A stretch of DNA of 64,000 nt from Candidatus Saccharibacteria bacterium UBA1050 (GCA_002316545.1 DCDR01000002.1:24495-88494), one strand, 5' to 3'. Shown: positions 7,989-16,827, numbered from the stretch's first letter. A program made the numbers and translations. The notes: generated by a model from the letters alone, not told the origin.

Positions 7989-8603
7989 CTACAAATAACG
8001 TTCGTGAAGCGCCTGAATTTCGTCGGGCGTATTTTGTGGCTTATCGTACACTGGTACGAAAAGTTCTTCGTCATCCACTAGATCATCAACATTTATGCCT
8101 GGCGCAGCCAAAATATTCCGCTGGTCGGCTACCAAAAACGTGCCAAGTGCTGCTTCACCTTTGTATACCCTACCGCACATACGCTGTTCAATACCGCCCT
8201 GTTTTAAATGGTCGGTGTGCGCTGCTGCAGTAAACCACTTCAAGCTTGAGGCATCTGCTGTGTGGAACGTCGAGATATTACCATGGCCTACAAGCGTGAT
8301 GCCCGCCACTTCATCGTCTTCAATAGTTTCGAGTAATGTAGCTTTAGACGCATGCCGACGAATATCTATATCGCTATACACGCCTTTTTGCTGGGCTCTT
8401 TCTTGCAAGTATTCCGCTGCCTCATCCATAGCATTTTGTTGCGCTTCGGGGCTCATAGGAATATCGTTGCGCGTCCAGCTAGATACAAGAATCGCAAGTT
8501 GGCCGAGATGTGGCTCGACGCTAAGTTTTTGTGCCTGCAACAAAGCATCATGATGCTCATAGGCAGTGTGTAGCCGGTCTCGAAATGTTGCATGCGAAGT
8601 CAT
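7989..8603 (-). CDS. hypothetical protein with VGHGN motif
   Basis: This 204-aa cytosolic protein was not firmly identified. A hydrophobic strand ends in GITLVGHGN (about residues 101-109), and a single Cys follows in QRMCGR at residue 143. A buried strand followed by HG and a later Cys is reminiscent of caspase-like/CHAT peptidases, but the spacing and surrounding residues do not give a confident match. An alternative is an unrelated lineage-specific enzyme. It is convergent with the preceding plus-strand gene. Confidence 0.55.
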   Translation of the reverse strand: MTSHATFRDRLHTAYEHHDALLQAQKLSVEPHLGQLAILVSSWTRNDIPMSPEAQQNAMDEAAEYLQERAQQKGVYSDIDIRRHASKATLLETIEDDEVAGITLVGHGNISTFHTADASSLKWFTAAAHTDHLKQGGIEQRMCGRVYKGEAALGTFLVADQRNILAAPGINVDDLVDDEELFVPVYDKPQNTPDEIQALHERYL

Positions 8604-8641
8604 ATGTATATAATAACATATTTGATGATAAAATGCAATGC

Positions 8642-9565
8642 TTACAGAGAAAAGATTGTTTTTGTTTCGCGCGCCATGATACCAATATCGAAATATGGCG
8701 CAAGCAAACTCTCGCCTACTATCGTGCGATACTTTAGCAATTTGTCATCTTTATTTACAAGTGCATCGGCCTTATCCTTTGCATCTTGATTGCCGTTTTT
8801 CAATGACTCGGCATACAGCATGAATGCCTTCTTGCTCGTACCGAGCATCTCTAAAGCATCCGCACGCTTTTTTGCATAATAAGGATGTTCGGGCATTGGT
8901 GATGCCTTCAAGATTTTTTCAAGTCCAGGAATAATTGTTTCCGTGGCTTGCTCATACTCGCTTAGCTTATTCTGCTGCTTCACTGCTGGGTCCTCGCCAA
9001 TTGAAGCCAAGCCATTGATAAGCTTGGTAAGCGCCTCTAGTGAAATAAAGGTTTGTGCTTTCGCCATATTTGCGAAGTAGGCTTCATGCTCGGTGGCCAT
9101 AAATTTTTCGGCTAGTACTCCCCGTTCTAATGAAACAGTGCTGTCTTCAAGCTTCTTCTGTTTCTTCAACGCCGTATTGTACGTGGGGTTTAGATCTGCA
9201 AAAAATGAGTTCTTTGAAAGAGTCGGCTTCTTTTTGTCGAGTAGTGCGACGAATTTTGTGTCACCTTCTGCAATACGGTTCATTTGTTCGCTATATTGTG
9301 CGAATAGCTTTTGGTGAGCTTTTACTTTATCAATAAAGGCAGGTTTTGATTTATCATTTGCGATACGCACAAACTCTTTGTTTATCGTCTCAGTATCCTT
9401 CTGATACGACTTTGCGAGTACTGCATATGCGCCTTTTTTGTCTTCAATATAGGTCGAGAGCTCTTTATTGAAATGAGAAGCAAGTATTTGGGCGTATATA
9501 AACAGAATGGCAAGAAGCGCCAGCGCTATGCCAATGAATACGAGTAGTTTTTTTCGTGTAGTCAT
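8642..9565 (-). CDS. single-pass membrane protein with coiled-coil region
   Basis: This 307-aa protein begins MTTRKKLL, followed by a hydrophobic helix (about residues 6-26), then a long Lys/Glu/Ala-rich, mostly helical extracytoplasmic domain. The ORF could extend 23 codons further, but those codons overlap recO upstream and encode an Arg-rich stretch before the TM, so the ATG at 9565 directly before the TM was preferred. The function is unknown. It may be co-transcribed with recO, 33 nt upstream. Confidence 0.6.
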   Translation of the reverse strand: MTTRKKLLVFIGIALALLAILFIYAQILASHFNKELSTYIEDKKGAYAVLAKSYQKDTETINKEFVRIANDKSKPAFIDKVKAHQKLFAQYSEQMNRIAEGDTKFVALLDKKKPTLSKNSFFADLNPTYNTALKKQKKLEDSTVSLERGVLAEKFMATEHEAYFANMAKAQTFISLEALTKLINGLASIGEDPAVKQQNKLSEYEQATETIIPGLEKILKASPMPEHPYYAKKRADALEMLGTSKKAFMLYAESLKNGNQDAKDKADALVNKDDKLLKYRTIVGESLLAPYFDIGIMARETKTIFSL

Positions 9566-9597
9566 GTATTTATGATACCGTTTATCGTTGTGCAGTG

Positions 9598-10275
9598 CTA
9601 ATGCGCGACGCCTCGCTCGGCCAGCCATAGGCAATCGTCGATAAGTGTTTCGATGTTGGCCACGTGCATGGCAACATTTGGTGGCTGGGCACTGAGTATG
9701 CGAAGCAGTTTAATATGGTCACTGGTGAACTGCCCTCGCTCGTGAAATACTAGCGCACCAGAGTTTGCGTCGAAGTTGTAACGCGCATCTTCAACCAACT
9801 TCATGCCACTGTCATCGGTAGCGAGATTCACTCCGACCCCTAGCAATATCGCGAGCTGTAGCCAAAACCATGTTTTGAGCACCGGTAGGAGTAATTCTGT
9901 GTCGTCGAGCGCAGCGAGTGCTTGGTCAAGAAGTTCAAAAAATGCTGGTTCGTCGAGCGCGTCGGCAGCTTTGCTCATTTGCTTTATTACTTCGTAACCA
10001 AATTGCAGCCGGTCGTAATCGCTTAAAATATTTCGGTAGAATTTTTCAAGCCTCGCACCAGTTAAAATACCTAACTCACCTTTTCCTGTAGAGATTGTGA
10101 CGTCACAGCGAGCAAATAATTCTATGCCACCTGCCAGTTTACTTTTCTCACGACGCACGCTTTTAGCCATAACGCTGATCTTGCCATGCTCGGGCGTAAG
10201 CATTTGAATAACCCTATCGGCCTCGCCATAGTTGGTACGGCGCAGCACAATTGCTTTGGTGCGAATTATCTTCAT
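9598..10275 (-). CDS. recO: DNA repair protein RecO
   Basis: This 225-aa protein matches RecO, which anneals SSB-coated DNA and helps RecR load RecA in the RecFOR gap-repair pathway. The N-terminal OB fold is seen in KAIVLRRTNYGEADRVIQMLTPEHGKISVMAK, followed by a SKLAGGIELFARCDV segment and the helical C-terminal domain. The zinc-finger cysteines found in some RecO proteins are absent. It is the third gene of an HK-RR-recO operon with a 4-nt overlap to the response regulator. A recF gene is also present at 48395. Confidence 0.88.
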   Translation of the reverse strand: MKIIRTKAIVLRRTNYGEADRVIQMLTPEHGKISVMAKSVRREKSKLAGGIELFARCDVTISTGKGELGILTGARLEKFYRNILSDYDRLQFGYEVIKQMSKAADALDEPAFFELLDQALAALDDTELLLPVLKTWFWLQLAILLGVGVNLATDDSGMKLVEDARYNFDANSGALVFHERGQFTSDHIKLLRILSAQPPNVAMHVANIETLIDDCLWLAERGVAH

Positions 10276-10649
10276 GGTTTTACCACACTCCGCACGGCGA
10301 TGGCTATGTCTTCCGGCTGCATACTGGCTTTATCGACGATTCGCTTCACACCATACGACGCTACATCGTCGAGTGCGATTTGATTTGCCAAATTTGTCGC
10401 CAGTATTACCGGAATATTCGCCAAATCTTCGTGCGACTGTAATTCGTGTAACAATGCAAGCGCCGTAGTGCCAGTAAGTAGCACGTCGAGCACGATAACA
10501 TCTGGCACTACTTGGTCAATTACATCAATCGCCGCTAGCGCATGTGGTGCATGATATACTTCGTACCCACTTCTTCGCAGCACTCTCATATAGTGCTCGG
10601 CGAGCCATGTGTCGTCTTCAACAATTACTACACGAACCGCTTCTCTCAT
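10272..10649 (-). CDS. single-domain response regulator
   Basis: This 125-aa protein is a stand-alone CheY-like receiver. The acidic pocket is EDD at residues 11-13, the phospho-acceptor Asp is D55 in IVLDVLL, the conserved Thr is in ILATN, and a Lys follows in IVDKAS. There is no DNA-binding output domain, so it probably signals through protein contacts or passes phosphate on. It overlaps the histidine kinase and recO by 4 nt each, so the three genes are translationally coupled. Confidence 0.88.
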   Translation of the reverse strand: MREAVRVVIVEDDTWLAEHYMRVLRRSGYEVYHAPHALAAIDVIDQVVPDVIVLDVLLTGTTALALLHELQSHEDLANIPVILATNLANQIALDDVASYGVKRIVDKASMQPEDIAIAVRSVVKP

Positions 10650-11377
10650 AGCAGTGTAAGCTGTTGCGAGATTGGTAATTCTACATAAAACGATGCGCCG
10701 TCGCGATGTCGTACCGCGCCGATTCGGCCATTCATGCTGACAGCAAATTGATGCGCGATATATAGCCCAAGCCCACTGCTTTGTGGCCTCGCCTGTACCG
10801 GCTGAGTGGCGCCGAGGTTTCGCACAAGTTGTCGCCAGTTTTTATTTGAAAGCGCCGGGCCGTAATCGCGTACACCGAGGCGTACGAGCTTTTTATCGCG
10901 TAGCAACTGCGCGTGCAGTTCTACCACGCCATCTATATCGCTATAGTGCAGTGCATTGTCGGCAAAACCAACCAATATACGCCGTAACAAGTCTCGATTA
11001 GCCACAACGGGTGGTAAGGCACGAATACGTGAACGTTTTAGACTGCGACCATGCGCATTATATAGGCTCGCAAGCTCATCGGCTACGTCATCGCAAACAC
11101 TAATTGCATTGACCGGCTGCATATCGAACAGCACAGACTGTACAGCCTCCGCTCGAGTTAGATCGCTGGTAAGGCGCAAGCCCTTTTCGCTGACGTGTAC
11201 TAATTGATCAACTACTCGCTGCTGTTCTTCATTCGACAGTTTGCCACTAGCAATATCCAATGCGAGTTGACGCATAAGCACTAATGGCGATTTGAGTTCA
11301 TGAGCCGCGACAACCACCGACGACAAGTCTGATTGGTTGCTCCCACCTCTGTTATTATTCCCCTTGGCGGCCTCCAT
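10646..11377 (-). CDS. soluble sensor histidine kinase
   Basis: This 243-aa kinase has an H-box (VAAHELKSPL, His26), an N-box (ADNALHYSD), a G1 region (VRDYGPALS) and a G2 region (SSGLGLYIA). There is no transmembrane segment and only about 20 residues before the H-box, so any signal must come from a partner or the cytoplasm. It is the first gene of the HK-RR-recO operon. A TACACT box lies ten bases before the ATG at 11388-11393. Confidence 0.88.
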   Translation of the reverse strand: MEAAKGNNNRGGSNQSDLSSVVVAAHELKSPLVLMRQLALDIASGKLSNEEQQRVVDQLVHVSEKGLRLTSDLTRAEAVQSVLFDMQPVNAISVCDDVADELASLYNAHGRSLKRSRIRALPPVVANRDLLRRILVGFADNALHYSDIDGVVELHAQLLRDKKLVRLGVRDYGPALSNKNWRQLVRNLGATQPVQARPQSSGLGLYIAHQFAVSMNGRIGAVRHRDGASFYVELPISQQLTLL

Positions 11378-11444
11378 AGCTACATCTAGTGTAGCACGGT
11401 GGTACTATGACGTGCCAAGCATGAGCAGCGAGAATTGTGTGGTT

Positions 11445-12104
11445 CTATTGGTTAAAGCTAATTGTCTTGATGATCTTATCGAAGTCAGACTTGAAGGTAT
11501 CTGCGTCGGTTTGAATAACTGCGGTTTTGTCACGAATTTTGAATAGCACAGCCGCGCCACGAATGTCGTCTGAAAAGTTGCCGTCGAGCCGCGTACCATT
11601 TTGACCATTGGCACTAAAAGAACGACTGCGCAAATCACCGTCTTCAACCAGATTTGAATAATCGTCAACTACTTCGTTGTATTCTTTCTCGAGTATGCCT
11701 ACCCGAAGGGCAAAACGCTGCTTAGGATTAACAGGTGGCACTGAGATTGGGTTTAGGTACGCTTCAAAGTCACCGCCATTGGTAATGTCACTCTCTACGT
11801 ATACGCTCCACGTTTTCGGATAGCTAAAGCTTAGCTGGCCGTAATCGGCCGGACCAGCGAACGTGCGGTTTGGTTCTTTCTCGCGTTCAGCGAATTTGGC
11901 TTCGTCTTTATCGGCCTGCACTTTTTCGGCTTCGGCTACTGCTGATGCGATTTTGGCATCGACGTTACTTTTTTGGTCGCGATAATTTACAAATGACCAT
12001 ACCGCAAGACCTGTCATGCCAATCATGCCAATAGTAAGAAGTACGATTGCTGTAATAATGCCGGCACTCATGCCGTGTTCGTGAGTTCGAGAAACTGGTA
12101 TCAT
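11445..12104 (-). CDS. single-pass membrane protein with PsbP-like extracytoplasmic domain
   Basis: This 219-aa protein has a TM helix at about residues 13-35, an Ala/Lys/Glu helical linker, then a beta-rich domain with a LSFSYPKTWSVYVESD segment typical of PsbP/DUF-type lipoprotein-like domains. The longer reading frame (to 12209) adds residues lying inside the upstream methyltransferase gene, so the ATG at 12104 just before the TM was chosen. The function is unknown. The domain is probably outside the cell membrane. Confidence 0.6.
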   Translation of the reverse strand: MIPVSRTHEHGMSAGIITAIVLLTIGMIGMTGLAVWSFVNYRDQKSNVDAKIASAVAEAEKVQADKDEAKFAEREKEPNRTFAGPADYGQLSFSYPKTWSVYVESDITNGGDFEAYLNPISVPPVNPKQRFALRVGILEKEYNEVVDDYSNLVEDGDLRSRSFSANGQNGTRLDGNFSDDIRGAAVLFKIRDKTAVIQTDADTFKSDFDKIIKTISFNQ

Positions 12105-12126
12105 GCGGTCATTATACTTGTGCTTT

Positions 12127-12636
12127 TTACTTCTGTAAAGGACTGAACTTGTAGAGAAAATGTGTTTTGGTTCTGGCAAGCTGCTTAGCACCGGGAATTT
12201 CAAAGCCATAGCTCATCACCTGCACATCGTGGCCAAGCCGGTTTACTTCAGACTGAATTTTTCTGCTCATGCGTGCAATGTCGCGCGATTCACCAAACAC
12301 ATACACGAGCGTCGTACTGGTAGGAAAATTAAATCGCCACAAATTCGCCAGCTGTATATGCACCAGCAAGTCGCCTCGTGATAGCCATTTACTTATGAGT
12401 ACCAGTATCGGGTTAATTTCGATACCTACTGCCCTACCGCCGCGCCTGGCAACTTCGCGCAGTACAATCCCATCACCCGAACCTATATCTAATACCAAAT
12501 CTTTTTTCGAGATAGGATACAACGCATCAAACGCATCGCTAAGATCTTTTGGTTTGCTTGGCACATATGGCGCACCCACGGCCACAACTGCTGCGAATAC
12601 CAGTGCTATCGCGAAAACTATCCAAAGTAAAATCAT
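12127..12636 (-). CDS. membrane-anchored class I SAM-dependent methyltransferase
   Basis: This 169-aa protein has an N-terminal TM helix (about residues 2-22), then a small Rossmann methyltransferase. The SAM-binding motif I is VLDIGSGDG near residues 48-56, with an acidic residue in GIEINP near residue 75. The substrate is unknown. It overlaps xseB by 4 nt, so it is in an operon with exonuclease VII. Confidence 0.75.
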   Translation of the reverse strand: MILLWIVFAIALVFAAVVAVGAPYVPSKPKDLSDAFDALYPISKKDLVLDIGSGDGIVLREVARRGGRAVGIEINPILVLISKWLSRGDLLVHIQLANLWRFNFPTSTTLVYVFGESRDIARMSRKIQSEVNRLGHDVQVMSYGFEIPGAKQLARTKTHFLYKFSPLQK

Positions 12637-12830
12637 GAATCGAATGATTGTTTCAGCACGTTAACGGTGTTTTTTAGTTTTGCTAAATCTTCTTCAATTT
12701 CTTTTGCGAGTTTGCTGGCTTCAGTAAATTTGGCCGACGCGGTCTCTAGCTGGAATTCATCACTTTCAAACCACGCGACGAGAGCCCGTAGCTCAGTCAT
12801 TTTATCCTCAATTGTTGATGCTTTTGACAT
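12633..12830 (-). CDS. xseB: exodeoxyribonuclease VII small subunit
   Basis: This 65-aa helical protein has the XseB pattern: an N-terminal EDKMTELRALVAWFESDE helix, then FTEASKLAKEIEEDLAKLKN. XseB binds the C-terminal helices of XseA to make active exonuclease VII, which degrades single-stranded DNA. Its start overlaps the XseA stop by 23 nt, the usual coupling for this pair. Confidence 0.85.
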   Translation of the reverse strand: MSKASTIEDKMTELRALVAWFESDEFQLETASAKFTEASKLAKEIEEDLAKLKNTVNVLKQSFDS

Positions 12831-13911
12831 TGGTTACCTCCGCTGTAATATGTTTGGTTAGTTGTTCAATCTCTATATGCTGTCCTACTTCAATTTTACC
12901 GCGAACGATACTATAGCCACGCGCCAAAACTGCTCTCGGATCCAGCTGTGCCAGAACTCGCTCGAGGGTGTTTCGTTCATTCTCGGCTAGTTCAATGCGC
13001 GAATGAAACACCTGCATGCTCGCCTCAAGTACTTGTCGCAATTGCTGTTGTTCGAGTTCAATGGCGTGCTCTACAGTCGGGATGATACCTCGCACCAAGT
13101 GGCGTACCTGCTGCACTATTTCACGTTTGTCTGGCACAAGAATCTGCGCGGCATTACTCGGGGTTGCCCCACGCACGTCAGCAGCTAAATCAACCAAACT
13201 TTCGTCTGTTTCGTGGCCAATACCAGTAAGCACTGGAATACGACTTGCCGCCACCTCGCGAACTAACAATTCATCGTTGAACGAACTTAAATCATCGGCG
13301 CTTCCACCACCACGAATCAGTACTAGCACATCAGCCAGCTCTTCCTGTGTGTTGAAATACTTGATGGCGCGAATCATTTGGTCGGCAGCAACCTCGCCCT
13401 GTACTTGCACATGAGCTACTTCGATATGTAAGCCACCAAATCTATCGTCGAGAATTTTTATAAAGTCTGCATAGCCTGCTGCCTGAGTGCTACTTACTAC
13501 TGCAATGTGCTTTGGCAGAGGCGGTAATGTTCGCTTGCGCTCTAAAGCAAACAAGCCTTCTTTTTCAAGCTTTGCCTTTAGTAGCTCAAAGCTTTTTTTC
13601 AAACTTCCCTCGCCACTTGGACGAATGGCCCGCACGGTGAGGCTAAATTTGCCCCAGTTAGTCAGTTTAGGCGTCGCCGTAACAATCACCCTCATACCGT
13701 CTTCAATTGGTTGTCGAAGCTGCCAAATGGTCATAAAGCAGCCTACGCTCGAGTTATCGTCTTTTACATCGAAGAAGACAAATTTTTGCTGATTTACTTT
13801 AAAGCTCGACACCTCACCTTCAACCTCGACGCTGGGGTAGGCATACTCGAGCGTCTGATTAGTTAGTGCGACAAAGTCGCTAACGCTTAATCGGACTGTT
13901 TCCTTTTCCAT
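12808..13911 (-). CDS. xseA: exodeoxyribonuclease VII large subunit
   Basis: This 367-aa catalytic subunit has an N-terminal OB fold (LTNQTLEYAYPSVEVEGEVSSFK), the VVSSTQAAGYADF segment, the catalytic-domain IRGGGSADDLSSFNDELLVREVAASRIPVLTGIGHETDESLVDLAADVRG region and a coiled-coil C-terminus ending DPRAVLARGYSIV. The start at MEKETVRLS was preferred to a 12-residue upstream extension. It overlaps the 3' end of the flippase-like gene by 32 nt. Confidence 0.92.
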   Translation of the reverse strand: MEKETVRLSVSDFVALTNQTLEYAYPSVEVEGEVSSFKVNQQKFVFFDVKDDNSSVGCFMTIWQLRQPIEDGMRVIVTATPKLTNWGKFSLTVRAIRPSGEGSLKKSFELLKAKLEKEGLFALERKRTLPPLPKHIAVVSSTQAAGYADFIKILDDRFGGLHIEVAHVQVQGEVAADQMIRAIKYFNTQEELADVLVLIRGGGSADDLSSFNDELLVREVAASRIPVLTGIGHETDESLVDLAADVRGATPSNAAQILVPDKREIVQQVRHLVRGIIPTVEHAIELEQQQLRQVLEASMQVFHSRIELAENERNTLERVLAQLDPRAVLARGYSIVRGKIEVGQHIEIEQLTKHITAEVTNVKSINN

Positions 13912-14932
13912 ATCTAAATACTGCGTGTTGATAGAACAAATAACCAAGCGCTATGGTAGTAAACAAAATCACCACACGCGCCAATATGATACCAGCAATT
14001 GCTACGCCCGAGCTGATACCTGCGATTGCGAGAAATGTCACCATAATCGCTTCGTAAGCCCCTGCTCCACCCGGCGTAACCACGATAAACCCAGCGATAG
14101 AAGCCAACACATAGGCTATGAGTACCGGCGCGAAGTTTACATTTTGGCCAAGTGCCCAAAATGTTACGGCGAACAAGCTCGCATCTGCCAATGTAAATAC
14201 CACCGCCCACCAAAATGGTTGTCGCAAAATACGTCGGTCTCGCTTCAGGCTATTGTATTCGTCGTGAATATCAGTAAAAAATTCGAGCACCTTCGCTTCA
14301 CGCAATACCACGCGCTTTTTTCCACGCGTTAATCGTGAGGCATAGTGGTTCACCCTTTTGCTTAGCCAAGCGGACAAATCTTCCATACGCTGTTTGCTGT
14401 TTACCAAATACACTAGGCCAATGGTGCCAAAACCCATAATCGACACGATGCCAGCGCTAATAAGAATAATCCAACGGTTGATATTGCCGTCTACCGTAAC
14501 AGCGAATACCGCGAGCGCCACCAACACCATGGCAGCGAGCAAGCCCATGGCGTACCGAACTGCTTGCGCAGCCGTTGCTCTACCCGGGCTAACACCGTAT
14601 TTGCCCAAGCGCCAGCTCATGTACGAAATACCGCTTACCCCTCCGCTTGGCAATACGTGGTTTACAAAATTCATTTCAAGCGCCATTCGCATTTGCGTAA
14701 CACGTTTTACTTTGCTAATCGCATCTTTAGAACGAAGGTAGCTGAATATCATTTCACCCGCCGCATAGTACGCGATTAGCTGCAGCGGAAAAAGAAGCGC
14801 CAAGATCCAAAGATTAACACTACCGAGCAGGTGCCACGCTTGTACAATCTCATCGCGAGCCAAGAATACTATGACACCCAACAGTATCAAAGTAACCGCA
14901 CTAATCCAACCTCTAAGCGACATATCTTTCAT
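13880..14932 (-). CDS. flippase-like / LPG synthase-type integral membrane protein
   Basis: This 350-aa multi-pass protein resembles the lysylphosphatidylglycerol synthase TM region (YbhN/UPF0104, flippase-like domain). It has about eight hydrophobic helices, the FVNHVLPSGGVSGISY segment (N...P.GG signature) and the TPGGAGAYEAIM segment near the C-terminus. Members move or modify lipids, and the substrate is unknown. The ATG at 14932 was chosen over a start 15 codons upstream. ATG 14923 is also possible. It is divergent from the Trm11-like gene. Confidence 0.82.
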   Translation of the reverse strand: MKDMSLRGWISAVTLILLGVIVFLARDEIVQAWHLLGSVNLWILALLFPLQLIAYYAAGEMIFSYLRSKDAISKVKRVTQMRMALEMNFVNHVLPSGGVSGISYMSWRLGKYGVSPGRATAAQAVRYAMGLLAAMVLVALAVFAVTVDGNINRWIILISAGIVSIMGFGTIGLVYLVNSKQRMEDLSAWLSKRVNHYASRLTRGKKRVVLREAKVLEFFTDIHDEYNSLKRDRRILRQPFWWAVVFTLADASLFAVTFWALGQNVNFAPVLIAYVLASIAGFIVVTPGGAGAYEAIMVTFLAIAGISSGVAIAGIILARVVILFTTIALGYLFYQHAVFRYGKGNSPIKR

Positions 14933-14956
14933 TATACATTGCCTCCCTGTTTGCCG

Positions 14957-14962
14957 TATACT
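14957..14962 (+). promoter_or_regulatory. -10 box TATACT of the Trm11-like gene
   Basis: TATACT lies nine bases before the ATG at 14972. No Shine-Dalgarno is present. The divergent flippase-like gene starts only 40 bases away. Confidence 0.55.
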
Positions 14963-14971
14963 ACTAGTAGT

Positions 14972-16126
14972 ATGCAAATCGCGATTTTAGGACGACAACC
15001 TGCACTAGGCCTGGCTGAGCTTGAGCAAGTTTTTGGTGCGCAAACAATTGAACCATTCGCCGAGCAATTTGCTTTTGTCGATGCCGACATGAGCCTAGAG
15101 CGCCTAGGTGGCACGACTAAGGTAGCAAAACACCTTACGACCCTGCCAACAGCCAACCCACAAAAAGTGTTCGATTACTGCCGGCGAGAGCTTCCCAAGC
15201 ACCTGCAGTACGTCCCCGAGGGTAAGCTAAAGCTTGGCATGAGCCTGTATGGTTTCGACATGCCGGTAGATCGTATCAACGCCAACATGCTTTCGCTAAA
15301 AAAAGTCGTGAAGAACGCTGGTCGGTCAGTGCGAGTTGTTCCAAACACGCACGCCGAGCTCTCGAGCGCACAAACCTACCACAATTCGCTCACTTCACCG
15401 CTTGGCATGGAGCTAATAGCTATTAAAGCTGGCAATGAAACAGTACTTGGGCAAGTTACTCAGGTGCAAGACTTCGAGGCGTTTGCCGCTCGCGACCAAG
15501 CACGGCCAAAAACTGACGCTTTTGTAGGCATGCTTCCACCTAAGTTAGCTTTGATGATGACGAATATGTATGGAGCACAAAAAGGTCGTGTGCTCGACCC
15601 GTTCTGTGGCACTGGTGTTGTGCTGCAGGAAGCCGCTCTGCTGGGACACGACGTATATGGTACTGATTTGGCTGAAAAAATGGTTCGCTACAGCGAGATA
15701 AATATGAAATGGCTCAAACAAAAGTATGCGCTTTCAACGAATGTCACCCTGGAAGAAGCCGATGCCATGACAGCGAGCTGGGAGCAGCCAATTGATGCAG
15801 TGGTGGCCGAGACCTACCTCGGACAACCGTTTTCTGCCCCACCATCAAGTATGAAGCTTAAAGAAGTTCGAGGTAACTGCAACCATATCATTTCGAATTT
15901 TCTTAAAAACATTGCAGGCCAACTTGTACCAGGCACGCCGCTATGCCTTGCGGTGCCCGCCTGGCGTGATGCGAGGGGCACTTTTACTCATTTGCCTCTA
16001 ATTGAGAATCTCGAAGCTCTTGGTTTCAGCGAGCAAACACTTACTCATGTAAGTGCACGTGAACTTCTGTATTTTCGTGAAGACCAAATAGTTGCCCGGC
16101 AGCTACTGGTTCTTACAAAAATCTAA
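14972..16126 (+). CDS. Trm11/TrmG10-like RNA methyltransferase
   Basis: This 384-aa protein has an N-terminal domain that may be THUMP-like, then a Rossmann methyltransferase domain with motif I VLDPFCGTGVVLQEA near residue 206 and an acidic GTDLAEKM motif II. This arrangement matches the Trm11/Trm-G10 group that makes N2-methylguanosine in tRNA. The catalytic motif IV, normally D-P-P-Y, reads AETYLGQP, so the exact reaction is uncertain. The frame is open 47 codons further upstream, but the TATACT box places the real start at 14972. Confidence 0.72.
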   Translation: MQIAILGRQPALGLAELEQVFGAQTIEPFAEQFAFVDADMSLERLGGTTKVAKHLTTLPTANPQKVFDYCRRELPKHLQYVPEGKLKLGMSLYGFDMPVDRINANMLSLKKVVKNAGRSVRVVPNTHAELSSAQTYHNSLTSPLGMELIAIKAGNETVLGQVTQVQDFEAFAARDQARPKTDAFVGMLPPKLALMMTNMYGAQKGRVLDPFCGTGVVLQEAALLGHDVYGTDLAEKMVRYSEINMKWLKQKYALSTNVTLEEADAMTASWEQPIDAVVAETYLGQPFSAPPSSMKLKEVRGNCNHIISNFLKNIAGQLVPGTPLCLAVPAWRDARGTFTHLPLIENLEALGFSEQTLTHVSARELLYFREDQIVARQLLVLTKI

Positions 16127-16139
16127 GCCGCCTCACCTC

Positions 16140-16168
16140 TTGCAAAAACAACAAAACTTTAGTACAAT
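16140..16168 (+). promoter_or_regulatory. promoter of rpmA
   Basis: TTGCAA (16140-16145), a 17-base spacer and TACAAT (16163-16168) form a good sigma-70-type promoter. The leader is about 34 nt and carries AAGGAG at 16194-16199, nine bases before the ATG, so rpmA is not leaderless. Confidence 0.75.
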
Positions 16169-16208
16169 TGTACAGATTGATTAATAGCAACCTAAGGAGT
16201 AAGCAGCT

Positions 16209-16481
16209 ATGTCACATGTCAAAGCTGGTGGTTCAAGTAAGAACATCCACAACAATGCTGGTGCACGCCTCGGCGTGAAGCGTTTTGGTGGCCAAAAAGT
16301 CTCTGAAGGCGAAGTATTAGTACGCCAAACTGGCAGCACCAAAGTTGCAGGCCCTGGCACCTTTATGAGTCGCAACTTCACTATTCATGCTGCTCAAGAC
16401 GGCACTGTTGCCTTCAAGAAGGTAAAAGTACGTCGCTTTACTGGCAAAACCGCCCCTCGTACTCAAGTAGTAGTCGAGTAA
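16209..16481 (+). CDS. rpmA: 50S ribosomal protein L27
   Basis: This 90-aa protein is bacterial L27, which sits near the peptidyl-transferase centre. The AGARLGVKRFGGQKV and VRQTGSTKVAGPGTFMSRNFTIHA segments are diagnostic. The N-terminus begins directly with MSHVKAGGSS, so no cleavable extension is present. It is monocistronic with its own promoter and terminator. The usual partner rplU is about 46 kb away. Confidence 0.96.
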   Translation: MSHVKAGGSSKNIHNNAGARLGVKRFGGQKVSEGEVLVRQTGSTKVAGPGTFMSRNFTIHAAQDGTVAFKKVKVRRFTGKTAPRTQVVVE

Positions 16482-16496
16482 ACTAGTTTTTATACG

Positions 16497-16522
16497 AAAT
16501 CGCCTCCATCGGAGGCGATTTT
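16497..16522. terminator. bidirectional intrinsic terminator after rpmA
   Basis: An 11-bp perfect stem (aaatcgcctcc and its complement) with a 3-base loop is followed by TTTT on the plus strand and has A/T runs on the minus strand. It can serve rpmA and the convergent 95-aa gene. Confidence 0.85.
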
Positions 16523-16539
16523 AGTTGCAGCAATTTCGA

Positions 16540-16827
16540 TTATTCTTCGGCGGTATCGGCGTCTAAACGGTCTTCAAGTGATGCCCGCCCCGTTTTATCA
16601 TCGAATTCGGGCTCACCCATAAGTGTTAGTGCCGGGTCGCCTACTGCGACAACCGTGCCCAGTACACCATCTTCTGACACAAAGCGATAGCGAACAGCAT
16701 TGCCTTCAGCATCTCGCATTACATCAATCACGTAGCCTGCCACGTCTGCACCATCATGAGTTAAAATAGCTGGCACGCCTTCTGGCTGTTCGGTATGTTC
16801 ATGTGACTCAAGTGGAAATTCTGACAT
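16540..16827 (-). CDS. hypothetical acidic protein, 95 aa
   Basis: This small acidic protein was not recognised. The middle (about residues 18-70) has alternating hydrophobic residues typical of a small beta domain (VPAILTHDGADVAGYVIDVM, then VRYRFVSEDGVLGTVVAV). The C-terminus is highly acidic. No membrane segment is present. It has an almost perfect consensus promoter about 80 bases upstream, so it is probably strongly expressed. Confidence 0.6.
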   Translation of the reverse strand: MSEFPLESHEHTEQPEGVPAILTHDGADVAGYVIDVMRDAEGNAVRYRFVSEDGVLGTVVAVGDPALTLMGEPEFDDKTGRASLEDRLDADTAEE

